Shown here piece after piece: positions 8,827 through 18,644 of a stretch of 64,000 bases of DNA; the stretch's first letter is position 1; each line of letters opens with the position of its first letter. The position numbers and the translations under genes are program-made. Below the pieces are notes generated by a model that was not told the origin of the DNA, did no database searches, and worked only from the letters and a program-made list of their open reading frames with translations. Source of the DNA: Pseudomonas sp. N40(2020) (GTDB taxonomy: Bacteria > Pseudomonadota > Gammaproteobacteria > Pseudomonadales > Pseudomonadaceae). The stretch spans positions 52,958 through 116,957 of the forward strand of contig NZ_JACSZV010000014.1 of NCBI RefSeq assembly GCF_014472415.1, given 5' to 3'.

Positions 8827-10304
8827 CACTCGCACGCTTCCAGATGTGCATCGGCGGAGAATGGGTCGATGCCCTCTCCGGCAAGACTTTCGAAAGCCTC
8901 AACCCGGCCACCGCCCAAGCCTGGGCCGAACTGCCCGATGCCGATGAGGCCGATGTCGAACGCGCCGTTCAAGTCGCCCAACAGGCCTTCGACAGTCCCG
9001 CGTGGCGTGGCCTGACCGCCACCGCGCGCGGCAAACTGCTACGTCGCCTCGGGGACTTGATCGCTGAAAACAAAGAGCATCTGGCGCAGCTGGAAAGCCG
9101 CGACAACGGCAAGCTGATCCGCGAAACCCGCGGTCAGGTCAGCTATCTGCCGGAGTTCTTCCACTACACCGCCGGTTTGGCCGACAAGCTTGAAGGCGGC
9201 ACCCTGCCGCTGGATAAGCCCGACCTGTTCGCCTACACCGTGCACGAAGCCATGGGTGTGGTTGCCGCGATCATTCCGTGGAACAGCCCACTTTATCTGA
9301 CCGCCATTAAACTGGCCCCGGCCCTCGCCGCCGGCAACACGATTGTGATCAAGCCGTCCGAGCACGCTTCAGCGACGATTCTGGAGCTGGCGCGTCTGGC
9401 CCTCGAAGCCGGGATTCCGCCGGGCGTGGTCAACGTTGTCACCGGGTACGGCCCGAGCACCGGCGCCGCTCTCACCCGCCATCCGCTGATCCGCAAGATC
9501 GCCTTCACCGGCGGTGCGGCCACCGCGCGGCATGTGGTGCGCAGCAGCGCCGAGAACTTCGCCAAGCTGTCGCTGGAACTGGGCGGCAAGTCGCCGAACA
9601 TCATCTTCGCCGACGCCGATCTGGACAGCGCGATCAACGGTGCAATAGCCGGGATCTACGCCGCCTCCGGACAGAGCTGCGTGTCGGGTTCGCGGCTGTT
9701 GGTGCAGGACGAAATCTATGACGAATTCGTCAGCCGACTGGTGGAACGCGCCCAGCGCATCCGCATCGGCAACCCGCAGGAAGACAACAGCGAAATGGGC
9801 CCGATGGCCACCGCGCAGCAATTGGCCGTGGTTGAAGGTCTGGTTGCCGATGCCATCGCCGAAGGTGCGCGTTTGCGCACGGGCGGCAAGCGTCCTGCAA
9901 ATCTCGGCGAGGGCTGGTTTTACGAGCCGACGCTGTTCGAGTGCGACCGCAACTCGATGAAGATCATGCAGGAAGAAGTCTTTGGCCCGGTGGCTTCGGT
10001 CATCCGTTTCAAGGACGAAGCCGAGGCGCTGGCCATCGCCAACGACTCGCAGTTCGGCCTCGCCGCTGGCATTTGGACCCGTGATCTGGGCCGCGCCCAT
10101 CGCCTGGCGCGCGATGTGCGTTCGGGGATTATCTGGGTCAACACTTACCGCGCGGTGTCGGCGATGGCACCGATCGGCGGCTTCAAGAACAGTGGCTATG
10201 GACGCGAAAGCGGCATCGATTCGGTGCTGGCCTACACCGAACTGAAAACGGTGTGGATCAATCTTTCTCAGGCGCCAATGCCTGATCCGTTTGTGATGCG
10301 CTAG
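8823..10304 (+). CDS. NAD(P)-dependent aldehyde dehydrogenase
   Basis: A 493-residue member of the ALDH superfamily. Visible are the substrate/cofactor segment IIPWNSPLYLTAIKLAPALA (about 147-166), the catalytic Glu in LELGGKSPN and the catalytic Cys in ASGQSCVSGSR. The C-terminal half carries EEVFGPV and a GGFKNSGYGRESG oligomerisation motif. Family members oxidise aldehydes to carboxylates in the cytoplasm. It overlaps the hydrolase by four bases and precedes the flavin reductase by 12 bases, which makes it a mid-pathway step of this catabolic operon. Identity of the aldehyde is not evident. Confidence 0.9.
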   Translation: MTLARFQMCIGGEWVDALSGKTFESLNPATAQAWAELPDADEADVERAVQVAQQAFDSPAWRGLTATARGKLLRRLGDLIAENKEHLAQLESRDNGKLIRETRGQVSYLPEFFHYTAGLADKLEGGTLPLDKPDLFAYTVHEAMGVVAAIIPWNSPLYLTAIKLAPALAAGNTIVIKPSEHASATILELARLALEAGIPPGVVNVVTGYGPSTGAALTRHPLIRKIAFTGGAATARHVVRSSAENFAKLSLELGGKSPNIIFADADLDSAINGAIAGIYAASGQSCVSGSRLLVQDEIYDEFVSRLVERAQRIRIGNPQEDNSEMGPMATAQQLAVVEGLVADAIAEGARLRTGGKRPANLGEGWFYEPTLFECDRNSMKIMQEEVFGPVASVIRFKDEAEALAIANDSQFGLAAGIWTRDLGRAHRLARDVRSGIIWVNTYRAVSAMAPIGGFKNSGYGRESGIDSVLAYTELKTVWINLSQAPMPDPFVMR

Positions 10305-10316
10305 GAGTCCTGCGAA

Positions 10317-10802
10317 ATGATCGAACCCGGCATTTACAAAGACGTCATGAGCTCGTTCCCGTCCGGCGTCACGGTGGTCACCACCCTTGACCCTGCGGGC
10401 GGCATCGTCGGCATCACCGCCAGCGCCTTCAGCGCGCTGTCGATTGATCCGGCGCTGGTGCTGTTCTGCCCCAACTACGCCTCCGACACCTACCCGGTGC
10501 TGCGCGACAGCAAGCGTTTCGCGATCCATTTGCTGTCCGCCGGGCAGACCGCTGAGGCCTACGCCTTCGCCGGTAAAGGCAAGGACAAGGCCAAAGGCAT
10601 CGAATGGCACTTGAGCGAACTCGGCAACCCGATCCTGGCCAAGGCCACGGCGATCATCGAGTGCGAATTGTGGCGCGAATACGATGGTGGTGATCACGCG
10701 ATCATCGTCGGCGCGGTGAAGAATCTGATCCTGCCGGCGCAACCGGTGACGCCGATGATTTATCACAAGGGCAAGTTGGGCGCCCTGCCCACCCTGACCT
10801 GA
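10317..10802 (+). CDS. Flavin reductase domain protein (HpaC/RutF type)
   Basis: A 161-residue single-domain NAD(P)H:flavin oxidoreductase. FPSGVTVVTT, GITASAFSALSIDPALVLFC and the C-terminal YDGGDHAIIVGAVKNL are characteristic of the short-chain FMN reductases that feed reduced flavin to two-component monooxygenases. It ends the DUF1185-hydrolase-ALDH operon. No partner flavin-dependent monooxygenase lies in the window, so the oxygenase must be encoded elsewhere or the reductase works differently. A RibBA homologue under a matching operator suggests raised flavin demand. Confidence 0.85.
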   Translation: MIEPGIYKDVMSSFPSGVTVVTTLDPAGGIVGITASAFSALSIDPALVLFCPNYASDTYPVLRDSKRFAIHLLSAGQTAEAYAFAGKGKDKAKGIEWHLSELGNPILAKATAIIECELWREYDGGDHAIIVGAVKNLILPAQPVTPMIYHKGKLGALPTLT

Positions 10803-10812
10803 TTAACGCGCT

Positions 10813-10905
10813 CCCTGTGTAGGAGCTGCCGCAGGCTGCGATCCTTTGACTTTGATTTTTAAAGACAAGATCAAAAGATCGCAGCCTTCGGCAGCTCCTA
10901 CAGGG
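10813..10905. repeat. Palindromic REP-like repeat (AGGAGCTGCC class)
   Basis: TAGGAGCTGCCGCAGGCTGC and its inverted counterpart GCAGCCTTCGGCAGCTCCTA face each other around an AT-rich centre. It lies between the flavin reductase and CMD genes. The same class recurs, decayed, at 27601 and as part of the 43944 element. Confidence 0.85.
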
Positions 10906-10928
10906 GAATGTGTGTGTGAGGAGGAATG

Positions 10929-11318
10929 ATGAATAACGAAAAGTACGAAAAAGGCCTGAAGATCCGCACTCAGGTATTGGGCGAAGCCTACGTGCAACGT
11001 TCAATCGACAACGCCGATGACTTCACCCGCCCCCTGCAGGAAATGGTCACCGAATACTGTTGGGGCCACGTCTGGGGTCGCGAGGGCTTGTCGCTCAAGG
11101 AGCGGAGCATGATCAACCTGGCGATGATCTCGGCGCTCAACCGCCCGCACGAACTCAAACTGCATGTGCGTGGCGCCTTGCGTAACGGCCTGAGTCGTGA
11201 GCAAATACGCGAAATTCTGCTTCAGGTCGGCATTTATTGCGGCGTCCCGGCAGCCGTGGACAGTTTCCGGCTCGCCCGTGAAGCCTTCGCCGAAGCCGAC
11301 GCCGAGGCCTCCAGTTAA
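10929..11318 (+). CDS. Carboxymuconolactone decarboxylase (CMD) family protein
   Basis: A 129-residue protein of the PcaC/AhpD-like CMD fold. EYCWGHVWGREGLSLKERSM and NRPHELKLHVRGALRNGLSR are the conserved helices; HxxGA-type chemistry sits around LHVRGAL. PcaC decarboxylates 4-carboxymuconolactone, but many CMD proteins have other roles, and no protocatechuate genes are nearby. Of two adjacent ATGs (10926 and 10929) the second has the more workable spacing to GGAGG at 10920. It follows a REP element and precedes the GntR regulator by about 60 bases. Confidence 0.8.
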   Translation: MNNEKYEKGLKIRTQVLGEAYVQRSIDNADDFTRPLQEMVTEYCWGHVWGREGLSLKERSMINLAMISALNRPHELKLHVRGALRNGLSREQIREILLQVGIYCGVPAAVDSFRLAREAFAEADAEASS

Positions 11319-11376
11319 CCCCTCGGCTGTTTTGATGCCCGTCTGGCATGGACAGCCACAGTAAAGAGCGGACCCC

Positions 11377-12694
<1,318 letters not shown>

Positions 12695-12988
12695 TTACGG
12701 CGCCATGCCTTCGACAATGATGATTTCCGCCCTCGCCCATTCCTCGCGATAACGCTTCGCCTCTTGATACGCCGCCGAGCGGTAGCAGGCGACCGCTTGC
12801 TCGTAGCTATCGAACTCGATCACCACGCTGCGCTGTGGCGTCTTGCGCCCTTCCATCGCTTCGCTGCGCCCGCCTCTGGCCAGAAACCGCCCGCCAAACT
12901 CAGCGAACGCCTTGGGCGCGCGCTGGGTGTATTGGCTGTATTGGTCGGGATCGGTGATGTCTACGTGAGCAATCCAGTACGCCTTCAT
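12695..12988 (-). CDS. DUF1330 domain protein
   Basis: A 97-residue dimeric alpha/beta-barrel-type protein. MKAYWIAHVDITDPDQYSQY and VVIEFDSYEQAVACYRS are the DUF1330 signatures. Its stop abuts the Nudix stop, so the two genes are tail to tail. It is divergent from ribBA across a 68-base gap containing the shared operator at 13011, so both could be controlled by the same GntR repressor. Function of the family is not established; small ferredoxin-like proteins of this kind often act on pathway intermediates. Confidence 0.75.
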   Translation of the reverse strand: MKAYWIAHVDITDPDQYSQYTQRAPKAFAEFGGRFLARGGRSEAMEGRKTPQRSVVIEFDSYEQAVACYRSAAYQEAKRYREEWARAEIIIVEGMAP

Positions 12989-13010
12989 AGTGACCTCTTT
13001 GCTTATTTTG

Positions 13011-13025
13011 TATTATGGTATACCA
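13011..13025. promoter_or_regulatory. Shared operator motif, copy 2 (DUF1330/ribBA divergent promoter)
   Basis: TATTATGGTATACCA is identical over 15 bases to 7315-7329. It lies between the divergent DUF1330 and ribBA genes, 31 bases before the ribBA start codon. Confidence 0.65.
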
Positions 13026-13056
13026 ATATATTTCCAACGAACCCTGAGAGTCCAGC

Positions 13057-14166
13057 ATGGCCTTCAACAGCATCGAAGAAATCATCGAAGATTATCGCCT
13101 CGGCAAAATGGTTCTGCTGGTCGATGACGAAGACCGGGAAAACGAAGGCGACCTGTTACTCGCCGCCGATTGTTGCACGCCCGAGGCGATCAGCTTCATG
13201 GCGCGTGAGGCACGCGGGCTGATTTGCCTTACGTTGACAGACGAACACTGCCAGCGTTTGGGTCTTGAGCAAATGGTGCCGAGCAATGGCAGCGTTTTCA
13301 GCACCGCGTTCACTGTGTCGATTGAAGCGGCAGTTGGCGTCACCACCGGGATTTCCGCCGCCGATCGTGCCTGCACGGTCGCCGCCGCCGTGGCCAAAGA
13401 CGCCCGCGCCGAAGATCTGGTGCAACCCGGGCATATCTTTCCGCTGCGCGCCAAGGAAGGTGGCGTGTTGACCCGCGCCGGTCACACCGAGGCCGGTTGC
13501 GATCTGGCCAGGCTGGCGGGTTTCACCCCGGCGTCGGTCATCGTCGAAGTGATGAACGACGACGGCACCATGGCCCGTCGCCCGGATCTGGAAGTCTTCG
13601 CGCGCAACCACGGGATCAAGATCGGCACCATCGCCGACCTGATCCACTATCGTCTGAGCACCGAACACACCATCGAACGTATTGGCGAACGGGAGCTGCC
13701 GACGGTGCATGGCACTTTCCGTTTGATCACTTTCGAAGACCGTATCGAAGGTGGGGTTCACATGGCGATGGTCATGGGCGATCTGCGCCGTGAGCATCCG
13801 ACGCTGGTGCGGGTGCATGTGATCGATCCGCTGCGAGATCTGGTCGGCGCCGAGTACAGCGGGCCGACAAACTGGACGCTGTGGGCGGCGTTGCAACGAG
13901 TCGCGGCCGAGGGCCATGGAGTTGTCGTGGTGCTGGCCAATCATGAATCGTCGCAGGCGTTGCTGGAGCGGGTGCCGCAACTGACGCAGCCGCCACGGCA
14001 GTTCAGTCGGTCGCAGTCACGGATTTATTCGGAGGTGGGGACCGGAGCGCAGATTCTGCAGAACCTTGGGGTTGGCAAACTGCGGCACCTTGGGCCGCCC
14101 CTCAAGTACGCCGGCCTGACCGGGTATGACCTGGAAGTGGTCGAGAGTATTCCGTTTACCGAATAA
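13057..14166 (+). CDS. ribBA: RibBA paralogue: DHBP synthase fused to a degenerate GTP cyclohydrolase II domain
   Basis: A 369-residue protein. The N-terminal half (about 1-200) is a complete 3,4-dihydroxy-2-butanone-4-phosphate synthase with [10 protein letters not shown] (23-32) and [16 protein letters not shown]. It makes the four-carbon riboflavin precursor from ribulose 5-phosphate. The C-terminal half aligns with GTP cyclohydrolase II but lacks the zinc-binding cysteines: where the family has CxRxHSEC...RCDCG, this protein reads [19 protein letters not shown]. The first riboflavin step is therefore probably lost. No FMN riboswitch fits in the short leader; the shared operator sits there instead, which points to pathway-specific control. 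Confidence 0.82.
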   Translation: MAFNSIEEIIEDYRLGKMVLLVDDEDRENEGDLLLAADCCTPEAISFMAREARGLICLTLTDEHCQRLGLEQMVPSNGSVFSTAFTVSIEAAVGVTTGISAADRACTVAAAVAKDARAEDLVQPGHIFPLRAKEGGVLTRAGHTEAGCDLARLAGFTPASVIVEVMNDDGTMARRPDLEVFARNHGIKIGTIADLIHYRLSTEHTIERIGERELPTVHGTFRLITFEDRIEGGVHMAMVMGDLRREHPTLVRVHVIDPLRDLVGAEYSGPTNWTLWAALQRVAAEGHGVVVVLANHESSQALLERVPQLTQPPRQFSRSQSRIYSEVGTGAQILQNLGVGKLRHLGPPLKYAGLTGYDLEVVESIPFTE

Positions 14167-14188
14167 CCCACGACCGCCGCAAATCCAA

Positions 14189-14277
14189 TGTGGGAGCGAG
14201 CAGGCTCGCGAAAGCAGGGTTTCAGTCGCTGGAGAGTTGGCTGATCCACCGCTTTCGCGAGCAAGCTCGCTCCCACA
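14189..14277. repeat. REP doublet (inverted pair)
   Basis: TGTGGGAGCGAGCAGGCTCG and its partner CGAGCAAGCTCGCTCCCACA face each other with CGCGAAAGC/GCTTTCGCG inner arms. It lies between ribBA and the ABC importer. Confidence 0.9.
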
Positions 14278-14350
14278 GTGTTTCGCATTTCAAGCCCCAA
14301 AAAAACAGATCCGCCAGATAACCGGTAAGGCAAAGTGCTTGCACAAAGTT

Positions 14351-14375
14351 TGGAATACCATAATATGATATTCCA
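14351..14375. promoter_or_regulatory. Shared operator motif, copy 3 (ABC importer promoter)
   Basis: A 25-base near-perfect palindrome has outer arms TGGAATA and TATTCCA and one mismatched pair inside. Its minus strand reads TATTATGGTATTCCA, one base different from the motif copies at 7315 and 13011. It lies about 95 bases before the binding-protein gene. Confidence 0.65.
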
Positions 14376-14470
14376 TAGACCGGACTCTCCAACGAACGTC
14401 CATCTACTGCTCCCGACAGGCGGGCAACAACGCAAGGCCCGCTCAAAAACACAACAATGAGGGCGTGAAA

Positions 14471-15496
14471 ATGGTGTTGAACAAAGCTGCAACCGCAATC
14501 TTTTTTGCGGGACTGCTCAGCGTGACCGGCCAGGCTGCAATGGCCGCCGAAAGCGTGAATTTCGTCAGCTGGGGCGGAAGCACCCAGGATGCGCAGAAAC
14601 AGGCTTGGGCTGATCCGTTCAGCAAGGCCAGCGGCATTACCGTCGTGCAGGATGGCCCGACCGACTACGGCAAACTCAAGGCCATGGTCGAAAGCGGTAA
14701 CGTGCAATGGGACGTGGTCGACGTCGAAGCCGATTTCGCCCTGCGCGCTGCTGCTGAAGGCCTGCTCGAACCCCTCGATTTCAAAGTCATCCAGCGCGAC
14801 AGGATCGACCCGCGCTTTGTCAGCGATCACGGCGTCGGCTCGTTCTTCTTCTCCTTCGTCCTCGGCTACAACGAGGGCAAACTCGGCGCCAACAAGCCGC
14901 AGGACTGGAGCGCCCTGTTCGACACCAAGACCTACCCCGGCAAACGCGCCCTCTATAAATGGCCAAGCCCCGGCGTGCTCGAACTGGCTCTGCTGGCCGA
15001 TGGCGTAGCGGCCGACAAGCTCTACCCGCTGGATCTGGATCGGGCCTTCAAAAAACTCGACACCATCAAGAAAGACATCGTCTGGTGGGGCGGCGGCGCG
15101 CAGTCGCAGCAACTGCTGGCATCCGGTGAAGCGAGCATGGGCCAGTTCTGGAACGGCCGCATTCACGCCCTGCAAGAAGATGGCGCGCCGGTGGGCGTGA
15201 GCTGGAAACAGAACCTGGTCATGGCCGACATTCTGGTGATTCCAAAGGGCTCGAAAAACAAGGACGCGGCGATGAAGTTCCTGGCCAACGCCAGCAGTGC
15301 CAAAGGCCAGGCCGACTTCTCCAACCTGACCGCTTACGCCCCGGTCAACCTCGACAGCGTGGAGCGTCTGGATTCGACGCTGGCTCCCAACCTGCCGACT
15401 GCTTACGCCAAGGATCAGATCACTCTTGATTTCGCGTACTGGGCCAAAAACGGTCCGGCCATCGCGACACGGTGGAACGAATGGCTGGTCAAATGA
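14471..15496 (+). CDS. ABC transporter periplasmic substrate-binding protein, PotD/PotF-like
   Basis: A 341-residue exported protein with signal peptide (AATAIFFAGLLSVTGQAAMAAE). The mature start VNFVSWGGSTQDAQKQAWADP and YGKLKAMVESGNVQWDVVDVE are typical of polyamine/opine-type binding proteins. The start ATG 14471 has GAGGG seven bases upstream; a GTG at 14465 would lie too close to it. The stop overlaps the first permease start. With two permeases and an ATPase it forms a complete importer for the regulon, but the ligand cannot be read from sequence. Confidence 0.87.
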   Translation: MVLNKAATAIFFAGLLSVTGQAAMAAESVNFVSWGGSTQDAQKQAWADPFSKASGITVVQDGPTDYGKLKAMVESGNVQWDVVDVEADFALRAAAEGLLEPLDFKVIQRDRIDPRFVSDHGVGSFFFSFVLGYNEGKLGANKPQDWSALFDTKTYPGKRALYKWPSPGVLELALLADGVAADKLYPLDLDRAFKKLDTIKKDIVWWGGGAQSQQLLASGEASMGQFWNGRIHALQEDGAPVGVSWKQNLVMADILVIPKGSKNKDAAMKFLANASSAKGQADFSNLTAYAPVNLDSVERLDSTLAPNLPTAYAKDQITLDFAYWAKNGPAIATRWNEWLVK

Positions 15497-16440
15497 AAAT
15501 GGCGGCCACTGCGTCCCGTCCCTCCACTGCCACCGGGAGCGCCGCACGCGCTGCCGGCTCGGCCGAAGGCAAAAAGGCGATAGCGATGCCGCAAGCCGAG
15601 TCCCTCAAACAACGCTGGCGCGGTGCCGGCAACATCCTCCCGGCGCTGCTGTTCCTCGGCCTGTTCTTTCTCGCGCCGTTGATTGGCCTGCTGTTGCGCG
15701 GCGTGCTGGAGCCGACGCCAGGCCTTGGCAACTATGAACAACTGTTCGCCAACTCGGCCTATGCCCGCGTGCTGCTCAACACCTTTTCGGTGGCCGGGCT
15801 GGTGACGATTTTCAGCCTGTTGCTGGGCTTTCCGCTGGCCTGGGCGATCACGCTGGTGCCGCGCGGCTGGGGTCGCTGGATTCTCAACATCGTGCTGTTG
15901 TCGATGTGGACCAGCCTGCTCGCCCGCACCTATTCGTGGCTGGTGTTGCTGCAAGCCTCGGGCGTGATCAACAAGGCTTTGATGGCGATGGGCATCATCG
16001 ATCAGCCGCTGGAAATGGTGCATAACCTGACCGGCGTGGTGATCGGCATGAGCTACATCATGATCCCGTTCATCGTCCTGCCGTTGCAGGCAACCATGCA
16101 GGCCATCGACCCGATGATCCTGCAGGCCGGCTCGATCTGCGGCGCCAGCCCATGGACCAACTTCTTCCGGGTGTTCCTGCCGCTGTGCCGGCCGGGTCTG
16201 GCGTCCGGCGGGTTGATGGTGTTCGTGATGTCGCTCGGTTACTACGTCACCCCGGCGCTGCTCGGCGGGGCGCAGAACATGATGCTGCCGGAGTTCATCA
16301 TTCAGCAGGTGCAATCGTTCCTCAATTGGGGTCTGGCCAGTGCCGGCGCCGCGTTGCTGATCGCGATCACTTTGGTGCTGTTCTACTTCTACCTGAAGCT
16401 TCAGCCGGAATCCCCGGTTGGCGCCAGTAACGCGAGGTAA
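15493..16440 (+). CDS. ABC transporter permease, PotB-like
   Basis: A 315-residue inner-membrane permease with about six helices after a variable, Ala/Ser-rich N-terminal stretch of roughly 45 residues. The EAA-like loop GASPWTNFFRVFLPLCRPGL, which docks on the ATPase, is visible near residue 220. The start is set by the ATGA overlap with the binding-protein stop. The soluble N-terminal extension is longer than usual for PotB. It pairs with the PotC-like permease downstream. Confidence 0.87.
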   Translation: MKMAATASRPSTATGSAARAAGSAEGKKAIAMPQAESLKQRWRGAGNILPALLFLGLFFLAPLIGLLLRGVLEPTPGLGNYEQLFANSAYARVLLNTFSVAGLVTIFSLLLGFPLAWAITLVPRGWGRWILNIVLLSMWTSLLARTYSWLVLLQASGVINKALMAMGIIDQPLEMVHNLTGVVIGMSYIMIPFIVLPLQATMQAIDPMILQAGSICGASPWTNFFRVFLPLCRPGLASGGLMVFVMSLGYYVTPALLGGAQNMMLPEFIIQQVQSFLNWGLASAGAALLIAITLVLFYFYLKLQPESPVGASNAR

Positions 16441-16446
16441 GCCGAC

Positions 16447-17256
16447 ATGCTCCTGACTCCCAATGCCATGAGCCGGCGGATGCGCTTCGGCTTGTATGCA
16501 ACCACCGGGTTGATCGGTTTGTTCCTGCTGTTGCCGATCGTGTTTATCGTCTTGCTGTCGTTCGGTTCATCCCAGTGGCTGGTGTTCCCGCCGCCGGGCT
16601 GGACACTGAAATGGTACGGCCAGTTCTTCTCCAACCCCGACTGGATGAACGCCGCAGCGGCCAGCCTTAAAGTCGCCGTGTTGACCACGATTTGCGCTGT
16701 GGCCCTCGGTTTGCCGACCGCATTTGCGCTGGTTCGCGGGCGTTTTCCCGGCCGGGAAATGCTCTACGGCCTCTTCACCCTGCCGATGATCGTGCCGCTG
16801 GTGATCATCGCTGTGGCGGTGTATGCGCTGTTCCTCAAGCTCGGCTACACCGGGACGATGTTCGCCTTCGTCGTCAGCCATGTGATCGTCGCGCTGCCGT
16901 TCACCATCATCTCGATCATCAACTCGCTGAAGCTGTTCGATCAGTCGATTGAAGACGCGGCGGTGATCTGCGGTGCGTCACGCCTGCAAGCAGTGTTCAA
17001 GGTGACGTTCCCGGCGATTCGGCCGGGCATGGTTGCCGGCGCCCTCTTCGCCTTTCTTGTTTCGTGGGACGAAGTGGTGCTCAGCGTGATGATGGCCAGC
17101 CCGACCCTGCAAACCCTTCCCGTGAAAATGTGGACCACCTTGCGCCAGGACCTGACTCCGGTGATCGCCGTCGCTTCGACGCTGCTGATCGGCCTGTCGG
17201 TCTTGGTCATGGTGATCGCCGCCGCCCTGCGTCGGCGCAACGAAATCAGCGCCTGA
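16447..17256 (+). CDS. ABC transporter permease, PotC-like
   Basis: A 269-residue permease with about six helices. The EAA loop CGASRLQAVFKVTFPAIRPG lies around residues 176-195. It starts six bases after the PotB-like gene and ends 17 bases before the ATPase. Together with its partner it forms the membrane channel of the importer. Confidence 0.87.
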   Translation: MLLTPNAMSRRMRFGLYATTGLIGLFLLLPIVFIVLLSFGSSQWLVFPPPGWTLKWYGQFFSNPDWMNAAAASLKVAVLTTICAVALGLPTAFALVRGRFPGREMLYGLFTLPMIVPLVIIAVAVYALFLKLGYTGTMFAFVVSHVIVALPFTIISIINSLKLFDQSIEDAAVICGASRLQAVFKVTFPAIRPGMVAGALFAFLVSWDEVVLSVMMASPTLQTLPVKMWTTLRQDLTPVIAVASTLLIGLSVLVMVIAAALRRRNEISA

Positions 17257-17273
17257 GCGCCCAGGAGTACGAC

Positions 17274-18428
17274 ATGAGTGCCGTGATCAAAGACGCATCC
17301 CAGCAGAACGACAAACCCCTGGTCAGCCTGCGCAACCTGAACAAGCACTACGGCGACTTCGCCGCCGTGGACAACATCTCGCTGGACATCAAGGACGGCG
17401 AGTTCCTGACCTTCCTCGGCTCCAGCGGCTCCGGTAAAAGCACCACGCTGTCGATGCTCGCCGGTTTCGAAACGCCGAGCAGCGGCGAGATCCTCGTCAA
17501 CGGCCAGTCGCTGGTCAACGTACCACCGCACAAGCGCGACATCGGCATGGTGTTCCAGCGCTATTCGCTGTTCCCGCATCTGTCTGTACGCGACAACATC
17601 GCCTTCCCGTTGGCGATCCGTAAACTGGCGGCGGCCGAGCGTAACAAGCGCGTCGATGCGATGTTGAAACTGGTGCAACTCGAACAATTCGCCCATCGCC
17701 GCCCTTCGCAACTGTCCGGTGGCCAACAGCAACGGGTCGCCATTGCCCGAGCGCTGGTCTACGAGCCACGCATTTTGCTGATGGACGAACCGCTGGGTGC
17801 GCTGGATAAAAAACTGCGTGAGGATTTGCAAGATGAATTGCGCCAACTGCATCGGCGCCTGGGCATCACCATCGTCTATGTGACCCACGATCAGGAAGAA
17901 GCCATGCGTTTGTCGCAACGCATTGCGATTTTCAGTCACGGCAAGATTGTCGGTCTGGGCAGCGGTTATGACCTTTATCAGAATCCGCCGAATGCCTTTG
18001 TCGCCTCGTTTCTCGGCAATTCGAACTTCCTCAAGCTCAAGGCGCAGGGTAACGCGGCGGCGAGTTTTGAAGGGCAGTCGCTGTCGATTCGACTGACCTC
18101 GGGTTTGCACACCGATCAGGATGTGTTGCTGATGGTGCGTCCGGAAAAAGCACTGGCATTGAGTGTGCAGCAGGCGACTGATGAGCCATTGGCGGCGGGT
18201 TGGAATCAGGTGTCGGCGAAGGTGGTGGAGGTGCTGTTTCTGGGTGAGAGCCAGACGTGCAGCGTGGTCACTTCGGGCGGGACGTCGATGACGGTGAAGG
18301 CGCTGTCGGCGGCGGGCATGCCGCTCAAGGCTGGCGATGAGGTCCGGGTGCGTTGGGCTACGGCGGACGCCTGTGTTTATACCGAATGGACTGAAAGCGA
18401 CCTCAACAAAGCCGCCGGGGCCCACTGA
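17274..18428 (+). CDS. ABC transporter ATP-binding protein, PotA-like
   Basis: A 384-residue ATPase. Walker A GSSGSGKST lies at 49-57, the signature LSGGQQQR near 147, Walker B ILLMDEPLGALD and the switch His in VTHDQEEA. A C-terminal TOBE-type regulatory domain begins at about residue 260. The start at 17274 follows CCAGGAG at good spacing, where MSAVIKDAS opens the normal domain. It is the last gene of the importer operon; the element at 18452 follows. Confidence 0.88.
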   Translation: MSAVIKDASQQNDKPLVSLRNLNKHYGDFAAVDNISLDIKDGEFLTFLGSSGSGKSTTLSMLAGFETPSSGEILVNGQSLVNVPPHKRDIGMVFQRYSLFPHLSVRDNIAFPLAIRKLAAAERNKRVDAMLKLVQLEQFAHRRPSQLSGGQQQRVAIARALVYEPRILLMDEPLGALDKKLREDLQDELRQLHRRLGITIVYVTHDQEEAMRLSQRIAIFSHGKIVGLGSGYDLYQNPPNAFVASFLGNSNFLKLKAQGNAAASFEGQSLSIRLTSGLHTDQDVLLMVRPEKALALSVQQATDEPLAAGWNQVSAKVVEVLFLGESQTCSVVTSGGTSMTVKALSAAGMPLKAGDEVRVRWATADACVYTEWTESDLNKAAGAH

Positions 18429-18451
18429 TAGTGGGGTGTCAGTTGGATTTA

Positions 18452-18627
18452 CCCCCTCACCCCAGCCCTCCCGAAACGTCGGACCGCCCCCAAGGGGGCG
18501 AGGGGGAAAGGGAGCCGATATTCATGTTCTTCAAGACCTGAGTTCGGCTCGGAATTTCAGGTCGGTGTATCTCGAACGTTCACCTCAGTCAGTCCCCTCT
18601 CCCCCTGGGAGAGGGTTAGGGTGAGGG
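18452..18627. repeat. Intergenic repeat with inverted CCCTCACCC ends
   Basis: The left end CCCCTCACCCCAGCCCTC matches the inverse of the right end GAGGGTTAGGGTGAGGG. Inner GGGGGCGAGGGGGAAAGGGA and TCCCCTCTCCCCCTGGGAGA also pair. This repeat type is frequent between Pseudomonas genes, encodes nothing and may act as a bidirectional transcription barrier here. Confidence 0.75.
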
Positions 18628-18644
18628 CAACAGACGACGCGGTA

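Noticed and set aside
9369..10766. 465-codon minus-strand open frame
   Set aside because: It is antisense to the aldehyde dehydrogenase and flavin reductase, both with intact family motifs.
12989..13056. FMN riboswitch upstream of ribBA
   Set aside because: The leader is too short for an RFN element and instead holds the shared operator motif.
16941..18425. 494-codon minus-strand open frame
   Set aside because: It is antisense to a clear PotA-like ATPase and PotC-like permease; composition is shadow-like.
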